Shown here piece by piece: positions 36,251 through 49,830 of a stretch of DNA of 64,000 bases. The DNA comes from Motacilla alba alba (taxonomy: Eukaryota; Chordata; Aves; Passeriformes; Motacillidae). Location of the stretch: positions 67,083,666 through 67,147,665 of the forward strand of contig NC_052018.1 in the NCBI RefSeq assembly GCF_015832195.1, written 5' to 3'. The translations under genes and the position numbers were made by a program. A model generated the notes under the pieces. The model was not told the origin of the DNA. It ran no database searches and saw only the letters and a list, made by a program, of their open reading frames with translations. Position 1 is the stretch's first letter, and each line of letters starts with the position of its first letter.

Positions 36251-39200
36251 AGGTGGAGTTGGTTTTTATTACAGAGTATTCAAGAATCATAGGCCCAAGT
36301 TTAGAAAACATTCTAGATCAATACTGTTTTATCTGGGGTGCTGTTGGAAGTGTTTTGAGACGGAGCAGCCTTAGATTATATAGTTACAGCTTTTTTGAGG
36401 CTCCATGGATTGAGATTACTGCTTCCTAAAATCTGCTTTTACATGTTTCTTAGAAATGCTTTTGGTTTTTTTTTTTAGGCAGTCGCTGCTCTTCTGCATC
36501 TGTTCTAGGTGTAGAATTGGTTTAATATGTAGTCCCATAGGATTATAATAGGAGTGGGATATAAAAATGATCCAGTCATAGCACTGATCCAATGCTGGCT
36601 GTTGAAATAACCGCACATGGCCCATAACTCACTGCTCCAATTCAGCTTTTGGTCTAGCCATGCTTACAGGGTCTGTAATTCAGATTCTTAATTGCAGTTC
36701 TTGGAAAGCAGGTGTAATTTATGTCAGCCTAGTTCATTATTTCTTTCAGTTTTGCAGTAAAGTCTTTGATTTCTGAATAATGCATTTTCAGGCTTTCTGC
36801 TTGATGGGATCTTCCAGTCTGCTGGATGTGATAGAGTTGAGTGTATCCAAGATGGTTTGAGCTTATACAGCAGCTCATCGCTGCTAAAACATGAAGAGAA
36901 ATCCGACAAAAAAAGAAAGGTATTATCTTCCAATAGATTGATCTCTTGAATTTGTCACAGATAAGAGGTGGACAAATATCATGGCCAGAGCAAGAAAGAG
37001 GGCAGAATTGCAGGGTCTAAGAGCAGAGTGATGAGAAAGGCAAGGTCTGCTGAAGATTTTGGTCTGTTCAGCTTTCTCACATAGTTTCACCCTAAATTTG
37101 TAAGCACTGCATTAGTAAAGGAGCATTCAAGGCTGACTGTTGCTGCCACACTGTTAACTTGCATCTTGTAGTCTTCTCATAGGGGAAGATTCATGTGATA
37201 ATCTTATCCTAACAGTGAGTGAGAATAGTGGTTGAGGACTTGTGGTCTTCAGGGAAGCTAAAGGAGCCAGTTCTGTGCTTTCCTGACTAAGGCGGTTTCT
37301 TTGCCAGCCTTTGCCACAGGAGGCAGCTGACAGATCTAATAATCTGGGTTCTGGAACTCGGAGTGGCCTTAACCTCTGATTTGAAAAGGCTCATAGAGAT
37401 TTCAGACATATATTGAAAGGCTTTTTTTTTTCTACTTTTTTTCCAAAAGAAAGGCCAGAGTGTTAATTCTGGAATTACTTTGAAGAGTTGAAAGACAGAA
37501 AACTTTTAGTTGGCTGAATAGCCAGCTTTCATTTGTATTCAAGCCAGTAGATTTCTGTCTAAATATTTAGAAGTATCATTTGCCTAGGGCACTTAATGGA
37601 GGGCCTTAAATATTTTGTTTTGGTAAAACTTTAATTGTTTTGCATTAGTATTTATTTGTTTTTTAATTAAGAAAAAGCAAAGAAGAAAAGTGAGATGAGT
37701 GTTACCTGTGGAGTCCTTAATTTGAATGAGCACAATTCTCTCTTTAGCAAGTAGTTTTTTTCTTTTTTGCATGCATATTGATTTTGCCATAAATGATGCT
37801 CTTAGTTTGGCAGTATCGATTATAAGAAAGGCCCTGCTTTTGAGACGTTCTAATCGGTATCATTACCACCCTGGATCAATTATTTGTGTTACTTGAATAT
37901 TTTCAGGTGATTTTAATTGACGTGAGTGAAATTTTGTTCCTTAAATATGCATATAAAAAATAAGGGCCTTTTTGCATATAGATCATGGAATTGAGAGTGC
38001 TTTCTGAAAGGAGTATCTGGAAAGTAAAGGGAATACTTGAAGTTACTCTTAAACACTGTGGATTTCTTGTGGCTTTTTTGTGACACGTGCATTCACTACT
38101 TTGTGAATACCAGAGAGAGTGTAATTCGATCATCGACCCACGTTTGGTAAATACCAGTTTTGTGGGAACAGCCTGTTCTATCCATAGGGGAAAAGGTCTC
38201 TGCCAAAAATCTAAAAGCTTTCTCTGTTATTTTGTTGTCTGTTATTTTGCTCCAGAGGACTATAGCACTGATGTGTGTTATTTGTGACATGACAGCATCT
38301 GTATTCATGTTAGTTGCTGTAGTGCTTGGTTAATAAGGTTTCAGACTGCACTTTCGATGAAATATGGCTAAATACTTAAAAACTTTTGATAGATGATTTT
38401 GCAAAACTGTCTCTAATGTACCAGTGAAACATTGAAGTCTGAGGAGATGCGCACAGCCTGCTGCTGCTTAGCAGCTGTTCAAATACTTAGTTATGTCTGG
38501 CATATATGAAATAGATTTTTTTTTTCTTCTGTTGTTTGCTGCTTTCTTTAACAGTGCAAAGCTACTTCCAGTTTTTCTGTAAATGATGTATTTTAACACA
38601 TGCCTCCCAGGAGGAAGTTGTGTGGTCTTATGTTTGTACATGACAGCTAGGGAGAAGTAAACCAGCTTGTTTCTTCCACTTCTAGTGCAGTGCACACAGC
38701 TATGGATTGCTGATCCATTAAATGTTTTGTGCTATGGCTTTCATGGAAATGGGATCACAAATTCCACCACCAAACTTCCAACTACATTTGTGTGTGGTCT
38801 CAAAGGTACCTTTGAATGTACAGGTTTGTGGTGTCCAGGAAAGAGCTCTGAAGATGGAAGGGGATGGAGTTGTTTTGCTCTTAAATCATACAGTTTGTAA
38901 CTTCTAATAGCTTACAGACTTGCTCAAAATATTATTGCTCAAGCTATCCTTGGTATCTTTGCTTTTCCCTAAGCAGATAATCTCCCTAAAGCCAGTTTAC
39001 TTCTCAGAAATTTTTCACTTTTCTTTTGAGTGATGTTTTGGATAAACCAGGCATTCTCAAAGTAGCCAGTGAATCACAGTGAAATACTGTATGAATGTGG
39101 CTTCAGCAAGCTGAATGGAGGGTTTTTGTATACAAGTGCTGACAGAGCCCTTGCTGTAAATTTTTGCAAAATGTTAATAGTCTTCCTAAAGTGCCTGCTT

Positions 39201-41574
39201 AGCATATGGGGAATTAGAGACTTTGACCCTGTGACCTGGAAAAATTCTTGTTGTTTCAACAAGTTAGAATTGCTGCTATGTTTTAAAATGACATCAGCAA
39301 GGAGACTGCATTGATAAGAGTGTTTGGAAAATGATGCAATTCAGAAATGTAGTGTTTTACTTACTGCAAGACAAGAGAAAGATGGTGAATGAGCTGGAGT
39401 ATGATAAGAAGAGAGAAATTCACTCTTTGGTTGCGTTCCATTGTGTTAAATTCAGAGTGTGCAGCTCTTTTCCTGGCAGTACTGAGCAGTTCCTGCAGGA
39501 TGTTAGGCGGCACTTGAGCAATGTGTGTGTGAAAGCACATCAGGCTTAGCTGTGATGTTACTATAACATTTTTACTCTTTACTTCCCAGTGCATGATGAT
39601 TTTTTTTCTGCAAAAGTAGTGTGATTTTTTGTGTATTTAAAACCTTTTCTCAGTTAAGTCACCATTAATATTGGCTACTCTGTAGTAGATATGTCAACTG
39701 TTGAGCAGTACACACTGGTTTTTGATACAAATAAAAATAATTAATGGAAAATAAGATCTATTTACAGAAGGTACAACTACTAGAGTTTGGGTGTCATTAT
39801 ATGACTGAACTGGCATTACAGTTACATGTAGTTCAGAGTATCACAGCTATTTATTTCCCTTTGTTATAGTAATGCTTTTTTGAGGCCTTTTATTCAGTTA
39901 CTGCATTAGTCTGGTTTTTCATTTGTAGAATATGATGAAGAGTACATAACATGGCTACAAAGGCAAAGACGCAGCAGCAATATTCATAAGAATGTTATTG
40001 TTCATAGTAGCTTTACTGGAGCAGGAAATGAGAGTTTAAAATACATTTTTAAAAGTGATTGTTGTTAGTCTAATATACCTACTGTTAGAAGCTCAGTTTT
40101 AAAATTTGGTAATGAGAATTTCTCAAGCTAGAGGCCTCTCTTGCTGTGTGAAATGTTATTGTATCTCATTGGCTGAGTTAGAGACTTAGTAAAATATGTT
40201 TCCCTCCATAGCCTGAGGAGGTTCTGCTCAGTACCACAGCTGCATTCAAAAGCATTGCCGGTAGTGATGCCCTTGCTGCAGTAGTAACAACCTTTAGAAC
40301 AATAGAATAAATGAAGGATGGAGAAATCTCTTGGCTGGTTGGCTCTATTCTGGGAATTACTAAGAAAACAAGGCTAATTTAAATCTTAGTGCAGAGATGG
40401 TAGTTTCCTCCAAATCATTTTTCCAGACCTGGATTATTTTTCCCCAGCTCCTGCTTATAGCGAGAGTTAGCCTTATATCCTTTATGTTCCGTTAGATCCT
40501 TATAGTTAACCTTATACTTTTATCCTCAGTAAGAGGATGAACTGAACTGTCAACCTTTAGACAACTTGTGGCCGCTTGTATTGGTCACTCAGGTGGGGCT
40601 ATACTGACACCTTTTGAATTTGTTCCATCTGCTTGTCTAAGTGACAATTCAGTTACCTACTTTCCTCATTTAGTCACATTCAAGAGACATAAAGGGAACA
40701 GGAGAAAAAAATAATAAAAAGACCATACTTGCCAAATGTAAACATCTTCCAAATAGGAGCGTGTATGTTTTGATTTAAATTTTGAACAACTGGAGAGAGT
40801 GACAAAGGTGCAGCTAGACCTGAACTTGAAATGTGTGCTTTGTTTTGTTTTTTTTTTTTATGGTCACACAAACATTTGAGAACCAGGTTTTCTTGGAGTA
40901 TGACTTGCAGATCTTTGCTTCCTGTATTTTTGCTTTCTGACAGTGGACGCTGCTCTTGCTGGGCTGTGCTGTAGTGACCAGGTTGTGACAAAATGAGTCA
41001 CTGTATAGATGGGGCTTGCACAACTAAGAATATAGAAATTTAAGTTAAAAAGTAAAGAACAGAGAAGGGTTCCATGAAATTAGGCAAAGACTTAAAAAAT
41101 CTTCCTTGTAAGATCAGGAAACAGCCTGTACATTATGTGTGCCTAAGAAGGAAAGAGAGATGCAAACATCTTAGGAGGTTTTCCCATAAATTAATTTTTT
41201 CAGTCAAAGCAATAAGAAAGATTCACCATAATTTAGAAATCATTTGGGACAAGCTTTTTTTGTTTCTTTCTTTTTATACACTAGGTGTGCTATCAACAAC
41301 ATTTTAGACCAGTATTATACACACAAGCCATTTTTTTCTCTAGGGAAAAATGTAATGCAAATACTAGAAATAGAACACATCATATAATGTGCATAAGACA
41401 ACAATTGGCATGCCTTCTTACTGCTGGGATTTCTATATTTTTTCTTAATATAATTGTGTGCATTTAATTTGCTATAGAGTCTGACATCAGCAACATCATA
41501 TAATTGTATGAAAAAAATTCTAAAGGCATTACTTAACTGCATCAAAATCCAGTTAATTGTCCTTGGTTGTGACA
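36251..41574. other. Intron 1, no gene seen
   Basis: AT-rich intronic DNA. No open frame above about 103 codons and no recognised domain, tRNA-like or transposon sequence. Confidence 0.6.
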
Positions 41575-41800
41575 CCACCGATACAGAATGTTTTAGGTCT
41601 GAAGTGGCATGAAAGGTCAGGAATACCTTGCAGAGGTTCATGTTGCTCAAAGCACCACCTAACCTGTTCACTGCCAATGAGGGGTGAGCCCACAACTTCC
41701 CTGGGCAACCTGATCCAGTGTCTCACCACCCTCAACACAAATAATTTCTTCCTTATATCCAGTCTAAATATATGCTCTTCTAGTTTAAAATTATAACCTC
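41575..41800 (-). mobile_element. CR1 LINE 3' end fragment, minus strand
   Basis: On the + strand this reads as the reverse complement of a CR1 3' region. It has a degraded 'aggtctgaagtggcatgaaa' start and then 'acaacttccctgggcaacct'. It continues with 'gatccagtgtctcaccaccctc', 'atttcttccttatatccagt', and finally the 'ctaaatatatgctcttctagt' segment. It is 5'-truncated, diverged and non-coding. Confidence 0.8.
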
Positions 41801-43500
41801 ATCTTCAGGAGTTTTTGACTGTGGCTATGGGCAGTTATTGAGATGTTTTGATTCTGGAATGTTTTCCCTAAAATGCTCTGATATCCCTTGATCTCTGATT
41901 TCTGGCTTACAGGTGTAGGATAATGGAACATCTCAGAATTTTTAGGGGTTCTTGCTTTAGTATCAGTATGAAACACTGAAGTAAGTCCTTCAAATACCAA
42001 CCTAGTCATCAGCAAAACCACTGGAAGGTTGGATTACATAATGCAAGCTCTGAGATTTGTAATGCTGTTGTTGGCTTCTGTATTGAACTGCTGAATTTCA
42101 GCTATTTGCCTGGATATAGAGGCTTTCCAGAGCTTCCTGCTGTGAACTGAATAATCTAAAAATACATATCAGAAATTGAACTACCTGGCAAGCTGCTAAA
42201 ACATGGCACAACATGTTTATGTTCTCATATGAATTTCAATGAAATACGATAATATTGTCATTGGGAAAATACTAAAAGGGCACAAAGTTCACTCTCAGAC
42301 TTTCCACTGTTGTGGAAATGTGACAAACTACAGGATAATTTTACATGCAACAATTGTAGGTCACTATAAATTACAACAAAATCATTATACATCATGCATG
42401 CAATCACATTTCTTTAGCCTTTTGGATTCTCTCATCATCGAATTGGCAATATAATAATGAAATTGAAGATTTTTTTTTTCATGAATAAATGTCAGAGTTA
42501 TTGCAGTTTCAGACCAGCTAGGTTTGCAGTGTTTCGCTGATACAGTCTTCTGGGTCACAGGGCAGGGTGTAGTGTTAGCTGCACTCTTACTTAGTTCTGA
42601 ATTGAAGCAATGACACCTCTTGCTGTTCTCTTTAGAATGAAAACTAAGGTATGTGGCATTTCAGTATGAAACTCACCACTGCTTTTGTACTTGAGTATTT
42701 CAATGCAGATTTAACTCTGTGCTTGGTTAAATGCAATTTCAAGTTGTTTCAATCTAAATTTATTTCTCTAGGTAATATTTCTGTTTTCAAAAAATTAATT
42801 GTTAGTGTATAATTTTGAATAGAGCTTTACATTGAGAAAACCAGAGATATTCCTGATCATGTGATCTTCAAAGAATAAAAAGCATAATGTCCTTCCTATG
42901 TGCCCACTTCTATACATTGATGTCCCATGGTGGCTCTTCAGTAGCAATTGTACATCTCTTACTGAAAGGTTTGGTATCTGGTGTGTGTGCTGTCTTGTTG
43001 CAGTTTTAAATTGGGAAATCACTATCAAAAACTACTGCTAAATATGTAGCTTGCTAGGAGTCATGATTCTAGTTTCATGAGATGTCTATTTCGTTTATGT
43101 GAAGATTTTTAAATATGAGCTTAGCAAGTGTAAGCTGAATCTTCCCTGGGTTCAGTGAAGCTATCATGGGACTGATGATTCTAGAGTTCAGATTGACAGC
43201 TCTGAAGCAGCCAGTCATGCTGGACTGGTTTTCAGTGGTGGAGCCAGAAGTCTGCAAGCTCTGCAGATCCAGGTCAGTTGGAATGTGGTTTCATACTATT
43301 TGAAAGGATGTTTGGAGCCAAGAGGTTTTGAGATGGGCTTCTGTGTCCTTAGGCTGCGGGGCAGTCCCCTTTGGCCTGGAGTCAGCTATTGTAGAGGTTC
43401 CTGAAGCTACTCAACTTGTCATTCATATACATTTTATTGCTGCTGCTGGCGGTAGGTTACTGGCAAGTTCCTGGAACATATACAGCTTTTTGGGAGCAGT

Positions 43501-43560
43501 TTGATCAAGGTTTGGACTAGCATAAGTACTTTGATCTGGTTTGGACTAGCATAAATACTA
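43501..43560 (+). repeat. Two-copy ~30-bp tandem duplication
   Basis: The unit TTGATC..GGTTTGGACTAGCATAAGTACT (43501-43530) is followed directly by a near-copy (43531-43560) with a small indel and a G-to-A change. Confidence 0.8.
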
Positions 43561-45402
43561 CGTTCATAACTAATTTTTTCTGGTAAGAGCAGTTTTGGAT
43601 TTGGGAGGGGTTATGTAAAACTTTTGGTGCAATGTTCAGGAGCAGATGGAAAAGCCAGCAGAGCTTTTGGGCATCATCAGAAAGATGCTGAGGACATGAG
43701 AAATGGTGTCATTCCTGTGTGAAGCCCTCCCCTTGAGAACCAAGGGTTACAGTCCCTGTATTTCAGGGACCACATGCTGGTGTTAGAGAAGGTAGTGAGA
43801 GGATGTTATTTTATTTTTAATCATGGCTACAGCTCTTGCCTTCCAAGGAGGCATTTAGATGACAGACTTACCAGTTTGGAGAGGTGAAGATTGTAAGAGG
43901 ATTTATCAATGAAGCTTGAAAATTAATGCAGGTGGTGAATGCAGAACTGTTATGAAATTCTGCAGCTTGGAACTGTGTACCAGTCAGGACCTGTAGGACA
44001 AGAGGTTTGAAAAAAGCCTAAGGAAGATCATCTGGTTTATTTTGAACTGTTATTTCAAAATGCACAGTGTAGTAAATGTCTGGAATTCTTTGCCACAATG
44101 TATTGGAGAAGCAAATAATTTCAGTAGGTTAAGAAAAGGAATTTGATGAATAGACCGTCAACAGGTCTGTAGAGAGAATAGGCAGGGCACTGCTCTCAAG
44201 TTTTCTCAGTCACACAGTTGTACATGTACCTACGAAGACAATGAGAGGCATGTGCTCAAAAAAGGCTTAGGCTTACATGTTCTTCCTGAATGTTGTTTTT
44301 TGCCACTCTTGCAAACAACACTGAGCTAAAATGACCCTTTTGTGACTCAGTAGGATATTTATGTTCTTACACTAGTGCATTTTGTGATCAGAGAATCTGT
44401 GAGAGATTATAGCATCTAGTTAGATTTCAACTGCTTGTTCAAAATCATTGCTTCATTTTAGGAAGCCCTTGTATCTTTTAGTCAGTCATAAATCAAAAGC
44501 AGATTTTAAAGGAGATATAGTCAAGTGAATTAAAGAAAAAATGTTTAATCATGTTTCTTTGTAGACTGTCACTGTTTTCAGTTACTTTTTCAAGATTTTT
44601 TTTAATGAGGGCTGCCTCTTAAGGAGTTTTTCCTGCCTCTTTCTCTGATTGATTGGCATTTTTATTGTCTAAAGTTTTTTTCTCTTCCTTCATCTCTTAG
44701 AACAGTTGCACTGTGTTTGAAGAGTGTGCACTGTTCAATTACACTGAAATACTGCATACTCTTCAAAACAGCTACATCTGCTTTTGACTTCAGAGAGTTC
44801 ATAGAGGATTATCTTTATGGAAGCTTTACACTGCAGCAACATAGAAATTAAGTATTCAGAAGGAAAATAAAACACTTGACAGCTTTCTCATGTTGTTAAC
44901 CTGTGGAAGAAACCTGATACAATCACAGGTAGGGATGTGAAGATTAGTATTTGCTACTTGGCCTTCCTGTGAGTTAATAATGAGTTTTTCATTAATTGAG
45001 AAACTGACAAATGGAAGCAAATGTACACATTTGGGTAATAAAAAAAAGGGAATAATTCTCCTTAAAGGTAGAGAGTTTTGATTATCTAGGTAAAACTGAC
45101 ATGAAGAATATTAGGACTGAAATCCTAATGCAGGCAGAATTTACTGTGGAGTTCATTAATATAATTTTTAAAAATACCCTGACTGGATTATGCAAAGCAA
45201 TTTTAGCTTTGTGTATTCATTTTCATGTGACATCCTACAATTGCCATGAAACGTGTTTTACAAGACACATACAAACATATGATTGCCTCTGAGGTGAGGA
45301 AAATGGTTCATAAGGATAGATTTATAACATTCTTGGACTATAATTCTGAGTTTCATCAAGTACTGTATTTAAGATACACATGTAATTCAGAGTTTGTAGT
45401 GT

Positions 45403-45486
45403 AATTCTGATTTTTTATCTTCACATATATTTCCAGTATAACTTAATTCTGATTTTTTATCTTCACATATATTTCCAGTATAACTT
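45403..45486 (+). repeat. Perfect 2 x 42-bp tandem duplication
   Basis: A 42-bp unit starting AATTCTGATTTTTTATCT and ending CCAGTATAACTT occurs twice head-to-tail (45403-45444 and 45445-45486) without a single mismatch by eye. Lack of divergence implies a young duplication or an assembly artefact. Confidence 0.9.
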
Positions 45487-46384
45487 AATGGGTAGTAATG
45501 TAGAGCTTTTAGGGGTATTGTGAGAGCAGGAGAGCACATGAGAAGTGTTGCTCTTAAATGGTTGGGTGTGCCTTGGTGAATAAGTGTAGGAAGAATTGAA
45601 ATGCCTTCTCAGCTATCTTAGAAGTGTTTTGCTTTCCTCACCTTTAGTTCATCTCCAACAAAAATGAATTAAAAAGCTTTAACAAATTTCAAAGCCTTCA
45701 GATCTGAATTTCTGTTGTTAACATACTGTGCAAAGAATGCAGGTCAAATTTCAAGCTGCCAACTCCTCACAGTGGCTTAAGGCAAGCTCAACTGTTGTGA
45801 TAGATTTTTCTCTAATAAAACCATATTCCTGAGGAAATTTTTATAGTGATCTGAGAAACCTCATTTTTAACATGCTTGTGTATGAGATTTGCCAACATAT
45901 TGCTGAGCTGAGAAAAGGTCAGCTATGCTTTGATAGAATTGACAGGCTCACCTGCAGTAAAGGAAGGTGGCTTTGTTTTTAATGAGTTCTCTGAAGGAAA
46001 AGGGAAAAAAAATCCAAGCCAAACTTAGGTAAAATCCATTAGTAGAATGCCTTGATGTGTGCATTAGCATTACTGAACTAGCAAGAATTAAAAACTCAGA
46101 GTCAAACAAAACCAAACCCTTTTTTTTTTTATTTGCTCAACAGGAAAAATGTGCAACCCCGACTAATTTCACTTGAAAAAGAAATTGTTTAACTGCTCAT
46201 AGTTTCCAAGGAATACCTGACAGATTAAACCTCTTTAAATGTTTCATGTCTGCACTTTTGCTGTGGGACCCATTAAACCACATTGTTATTCCAGCCAATA
46301 AGTGTGTGAAATGTGTTAAATAAAATTTATTTCTGGAAATTACTCTTTGTAATAAATGTGGAGGAAGAAAAAATACCAAGTTGT

Positions 46385-46429
46385 GCTTCCAGGTAGGAAT
46401 TGCTTCCAGGTAGGAATTGCCTCCAGGTA
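46385..46429 (+). repeat. 17-bp minisatellite, 2.6 copies
   Basis: GCTTCCAGGTAGGAATT occurs perfectly at 46385-46401 and 46402-46418. An 11-base third partial copy with one substitution follows. Confidence 0.85.
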
Positions 46430-49400
46430 TGGTCACTTAAAATAAATTTTCCATAGGAACAGATTACTTCTTTGAACTGTTCCAGAGTTTGCCATTTTCC
46501 TCTGACCTTGCTCATCATTAATTATTTGATAGAAGTCTTTTGATTCGATGCAATTCAGTATGTGCTTGGGGAAAATTCTTAGTGATGCTTATTTGCAATT
46601 CTGATTTTTTTTCAGTTTTAAGGTCATGCAGTGAAATCAGGTTTATATCCTTTGTGTTCTTGTTTGGATTCAGAACAGTGCAGAGTAGAAATCTGGCAAA
46701 CAATTACAAGGAAGTATGACTGTGTAGTAGGTTGAGGATGAGATGGGAAACTAACTGTGATGGGCTAAATTTATTCATTCTTTATTTACTTAAGAGATGG
46801 ATGGCAATGAGCGAAGTATAACATCTGGATTTGATAATACTGTTCTCTAAGCAGAGATACTGGTGAAGAACTGTTGAAATGGTTCAAATTTGCCATGGAA
46901 AAGCTGAATAATATATTAGAACAATTAAATTATACTAGGAATATTTAATAAACCTGTTTCCATCATGTAGTTCTCACACTTATTTTTTTAAATATGCATT
47001 TGAAGTGTTAGTGATGTTAGTGTAAGCTTTTAGATTTTGTTCTGTCACTTCTTAATCTCTTTTGCAGAAAGAATATGGGACTCTGGGGTAGAATGTTCTT
47101 GTTTCTGTATTTTTGCCCTTACAAAATTACTCTAAATTTTAATTTTAAGAAAACAAGTTTGTGTTCAGGCTGCCTGATATTGGGCTCCATGTAGGCTTTC
47201 AGAAAGAGTCTCTTAGCGCTAAATGGGGAGAAAAGAGTATAATTGTTCCTTGCTGTTTAATTTCTAATTTTTTGTATTGTAGTTTCTCAGAGAACCAGAC
47301 AATTTTGGTTTTGTTTTTCTTGGGTTTTTCTTTTTTCCTGCCTGCAAGGTGTCATTGACAGAGTTAAAAGTGTGCTGTCCTGCTTGTAGCTTGGATCCAA
47401 TTTCTTTGAGGAAAGTTGGCCTTACATGCAGTGGTAACTCTCTTAATTTCTCTCCCTCTCCATTTGCTAGGCACAAATACAGTAAAAGTTTCTAGTCTCA
47501 TGTTTAACAAGAATGTTCAGTTATAGGTGAGGAAGAAAAGAAAGAATAGGTGTGGAAATTGGAATGTAAGAGGTTGGAAAGGGAGGTTGCAAGAAAGCAA
47601 TATGGCATTTATTGTCGCATGTTCTTTTTTTTTTTTTTTTTCCAAGCAATACGGATACAAAAACATACTTCTCATTTTAAGGGGAGTGTTAGCACAGAAG
47701 TAAGTACAAACTGGCAATAAGCTTGCAATGCTTGTTACAGTCAAATTAATGGAGATCCTGCTTAGAAGGGGTCTTCTGTGGATAGAGATTCATATATTTA
47801 TAATGTGATTGCCAGTCTTGTAAACTGGAGAGGAAATTACATTTTTTAAAGAAAGCTGAAAGAAATGCTAGCAATGTTAATATCAACTATATTTTGTCAT
47901 TCAAGCAATTCAGTGTAAAGAATCCCTCGATGGAAAGTGAACTAGTCTTTAGTTGAATTATTGGAGTGAAACATCAGAATTGAAGTCTGGCTGAAAAAAG
48001 GGCCCATAGAAGTTTCGTAATATTTGTTGACTTGGTGCCTGGATAGGTGTTAGGACAAGATAACAGAAAAAATACAGCTAAATATATGGGGGAAGGTAGA
48101 AGGTATGGCTCATAAAAGCATGGAGTGAGGAGGGGTGAAGATCGTTTTACTTTTTGGAATTACCCAATGCACGGATACATAGTCTGTGTGTCTTAGCCCT
48201 GATGAAGGAGCCTGACATAAGTATAGAGGGATTGGGTGGTTTATTTTTGGTTTTTTGTTGGGTTTGGGTTTTTTTTTCAGTCACCTTTTTAATTACTTGT
48301 GTGTTTTTGCTGTTGGTTTAGCAACCTCTACCAGGCTTGCATTGCAACTTGCTGCATCTGATTTCCTGTCATTACAGCAGTCTTTTATGCACATTGTTTG
48401 TACCCTGCACAATTAATGCTACAAGAAAATGTTCTCTTGTTTTTGCATTCACTCTCTTAAGAACTATTTACAGCCTGATTTCTAAAATAAGCTTTTAGAT
48501 AGATTACTTGTACAGCATTTTAGCCAGGTGAGTAAAACACAGATCAGATGTGATCAGATTAAAACCACAGAAAAACATGAGCAATTTACTTACTAGATGT
48601 AGCTGAACTAACAAGGGAGATATAAAGGCTGCATTGATTAGAGTTTTGAGAAGGCGAAGGGCATGCTGGTTACTGTGGCAGTGTTCTGCATATTTCCAAA
48701 AGCTGTTCTCTTGAACACATAAAGGCTGTTTCCCAAATGGTAGCTGACCATAAATGAGGCTTCAGTCATAATGAGTGCATCATAACTTCAACTGGAATTA
48801 TTAAATACAGTAGTTATGTTAAAATCTGCACAATTATCTTTGATATTTATTGTGGCATGAGAAGTTGCAGTAGGAAAAAATTAGTAATGAACAAGAAGTG
48901 CAGATAACGTTCTAGTCTGTTTAGATTTTGTCAGGTTTAATTATTTCATAAAATCCATTTTGGCAGAATCTACTCTGAAGAACACTTGCTTTACAAGTAT
49001 GTTATGGAAAGTCAATGTGATATGCTAAGTTAAGGTTTGTATTGAAGAATTGTCTGTGATATGTTAAACATGTGCTCTTGTCAGAAGAAAGGAGACTTGA
49101 AAAATTATGTATTTAGCTAGCACTGGTTCAGCACTGTAACAGCCTATTATTTGGCACCTGAATTATGTTTCACATTAAGTTGTCTTTGAATATTTTCATA
49201 AACAAGAGAGGCAGTGTATTTTCTGTCTCATACTCATGGTTCTGAGTAGTCTTTGGGAGATGACACATTGTTTACTTTGGTTTCAATTGTTTTCACAGAA
49301 TAAAGCTTCAACAGGAGCTCCATCATGATACAATTGCCAGCCCTTTTAAGTTGTCTGGGGCTCATGCCAATACTGTTTGAAAAGGAACACAGCTAATTAA

Positions 49401-49771
49401 TTCTTCCGGTTACTTAGTATTTCTGGCATAAATGAGCCCTGGGATCTCTGTCTCTCTTCAACATTAAAGTCACATTGAAGGGGTTGTTTTGAGGTTTTTT
49501 TAATAGCTAGAAGTAGTATGTAAAACTGTTGGTAAATGGGCATTACCACAAGAATAACTTTCTGTTGTACTGCACACCAGTATTTAGAAGCGTTCCTTTG
49601 TAATTAAATTCTGATATTAATAATTTTAGGAAGAATTATTTCTCTAAGTCACCAGTGTTGAATTTTCATTCTTCCAATAATTAATTTCTTGAATAGATTT
49701 TTCTCATTACTTCTGTAAGGCAGTATTGCCTTGATTTTTATGCCAGAGTCTCTGAATGAAGCAAAAATGTT

Positions 49772-49830
49772 GCTGCCAGCAGTTTCCTTTGCCTCCTGTT
49801 GAGCAGCTGCCAGCAGTTTCCTTGCCTCCT
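49772..49830 (+). repeat. Direct repeat GCTGCCAGCAGTTTCCTT..
   Basis: The ~25-base unit GCTGCCAGCAGTTTCCTTTGCC.. at 49772-49797 recurs at 49806-49830 with one T deleted, separated by 8 bases. Confidence 0.8.
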
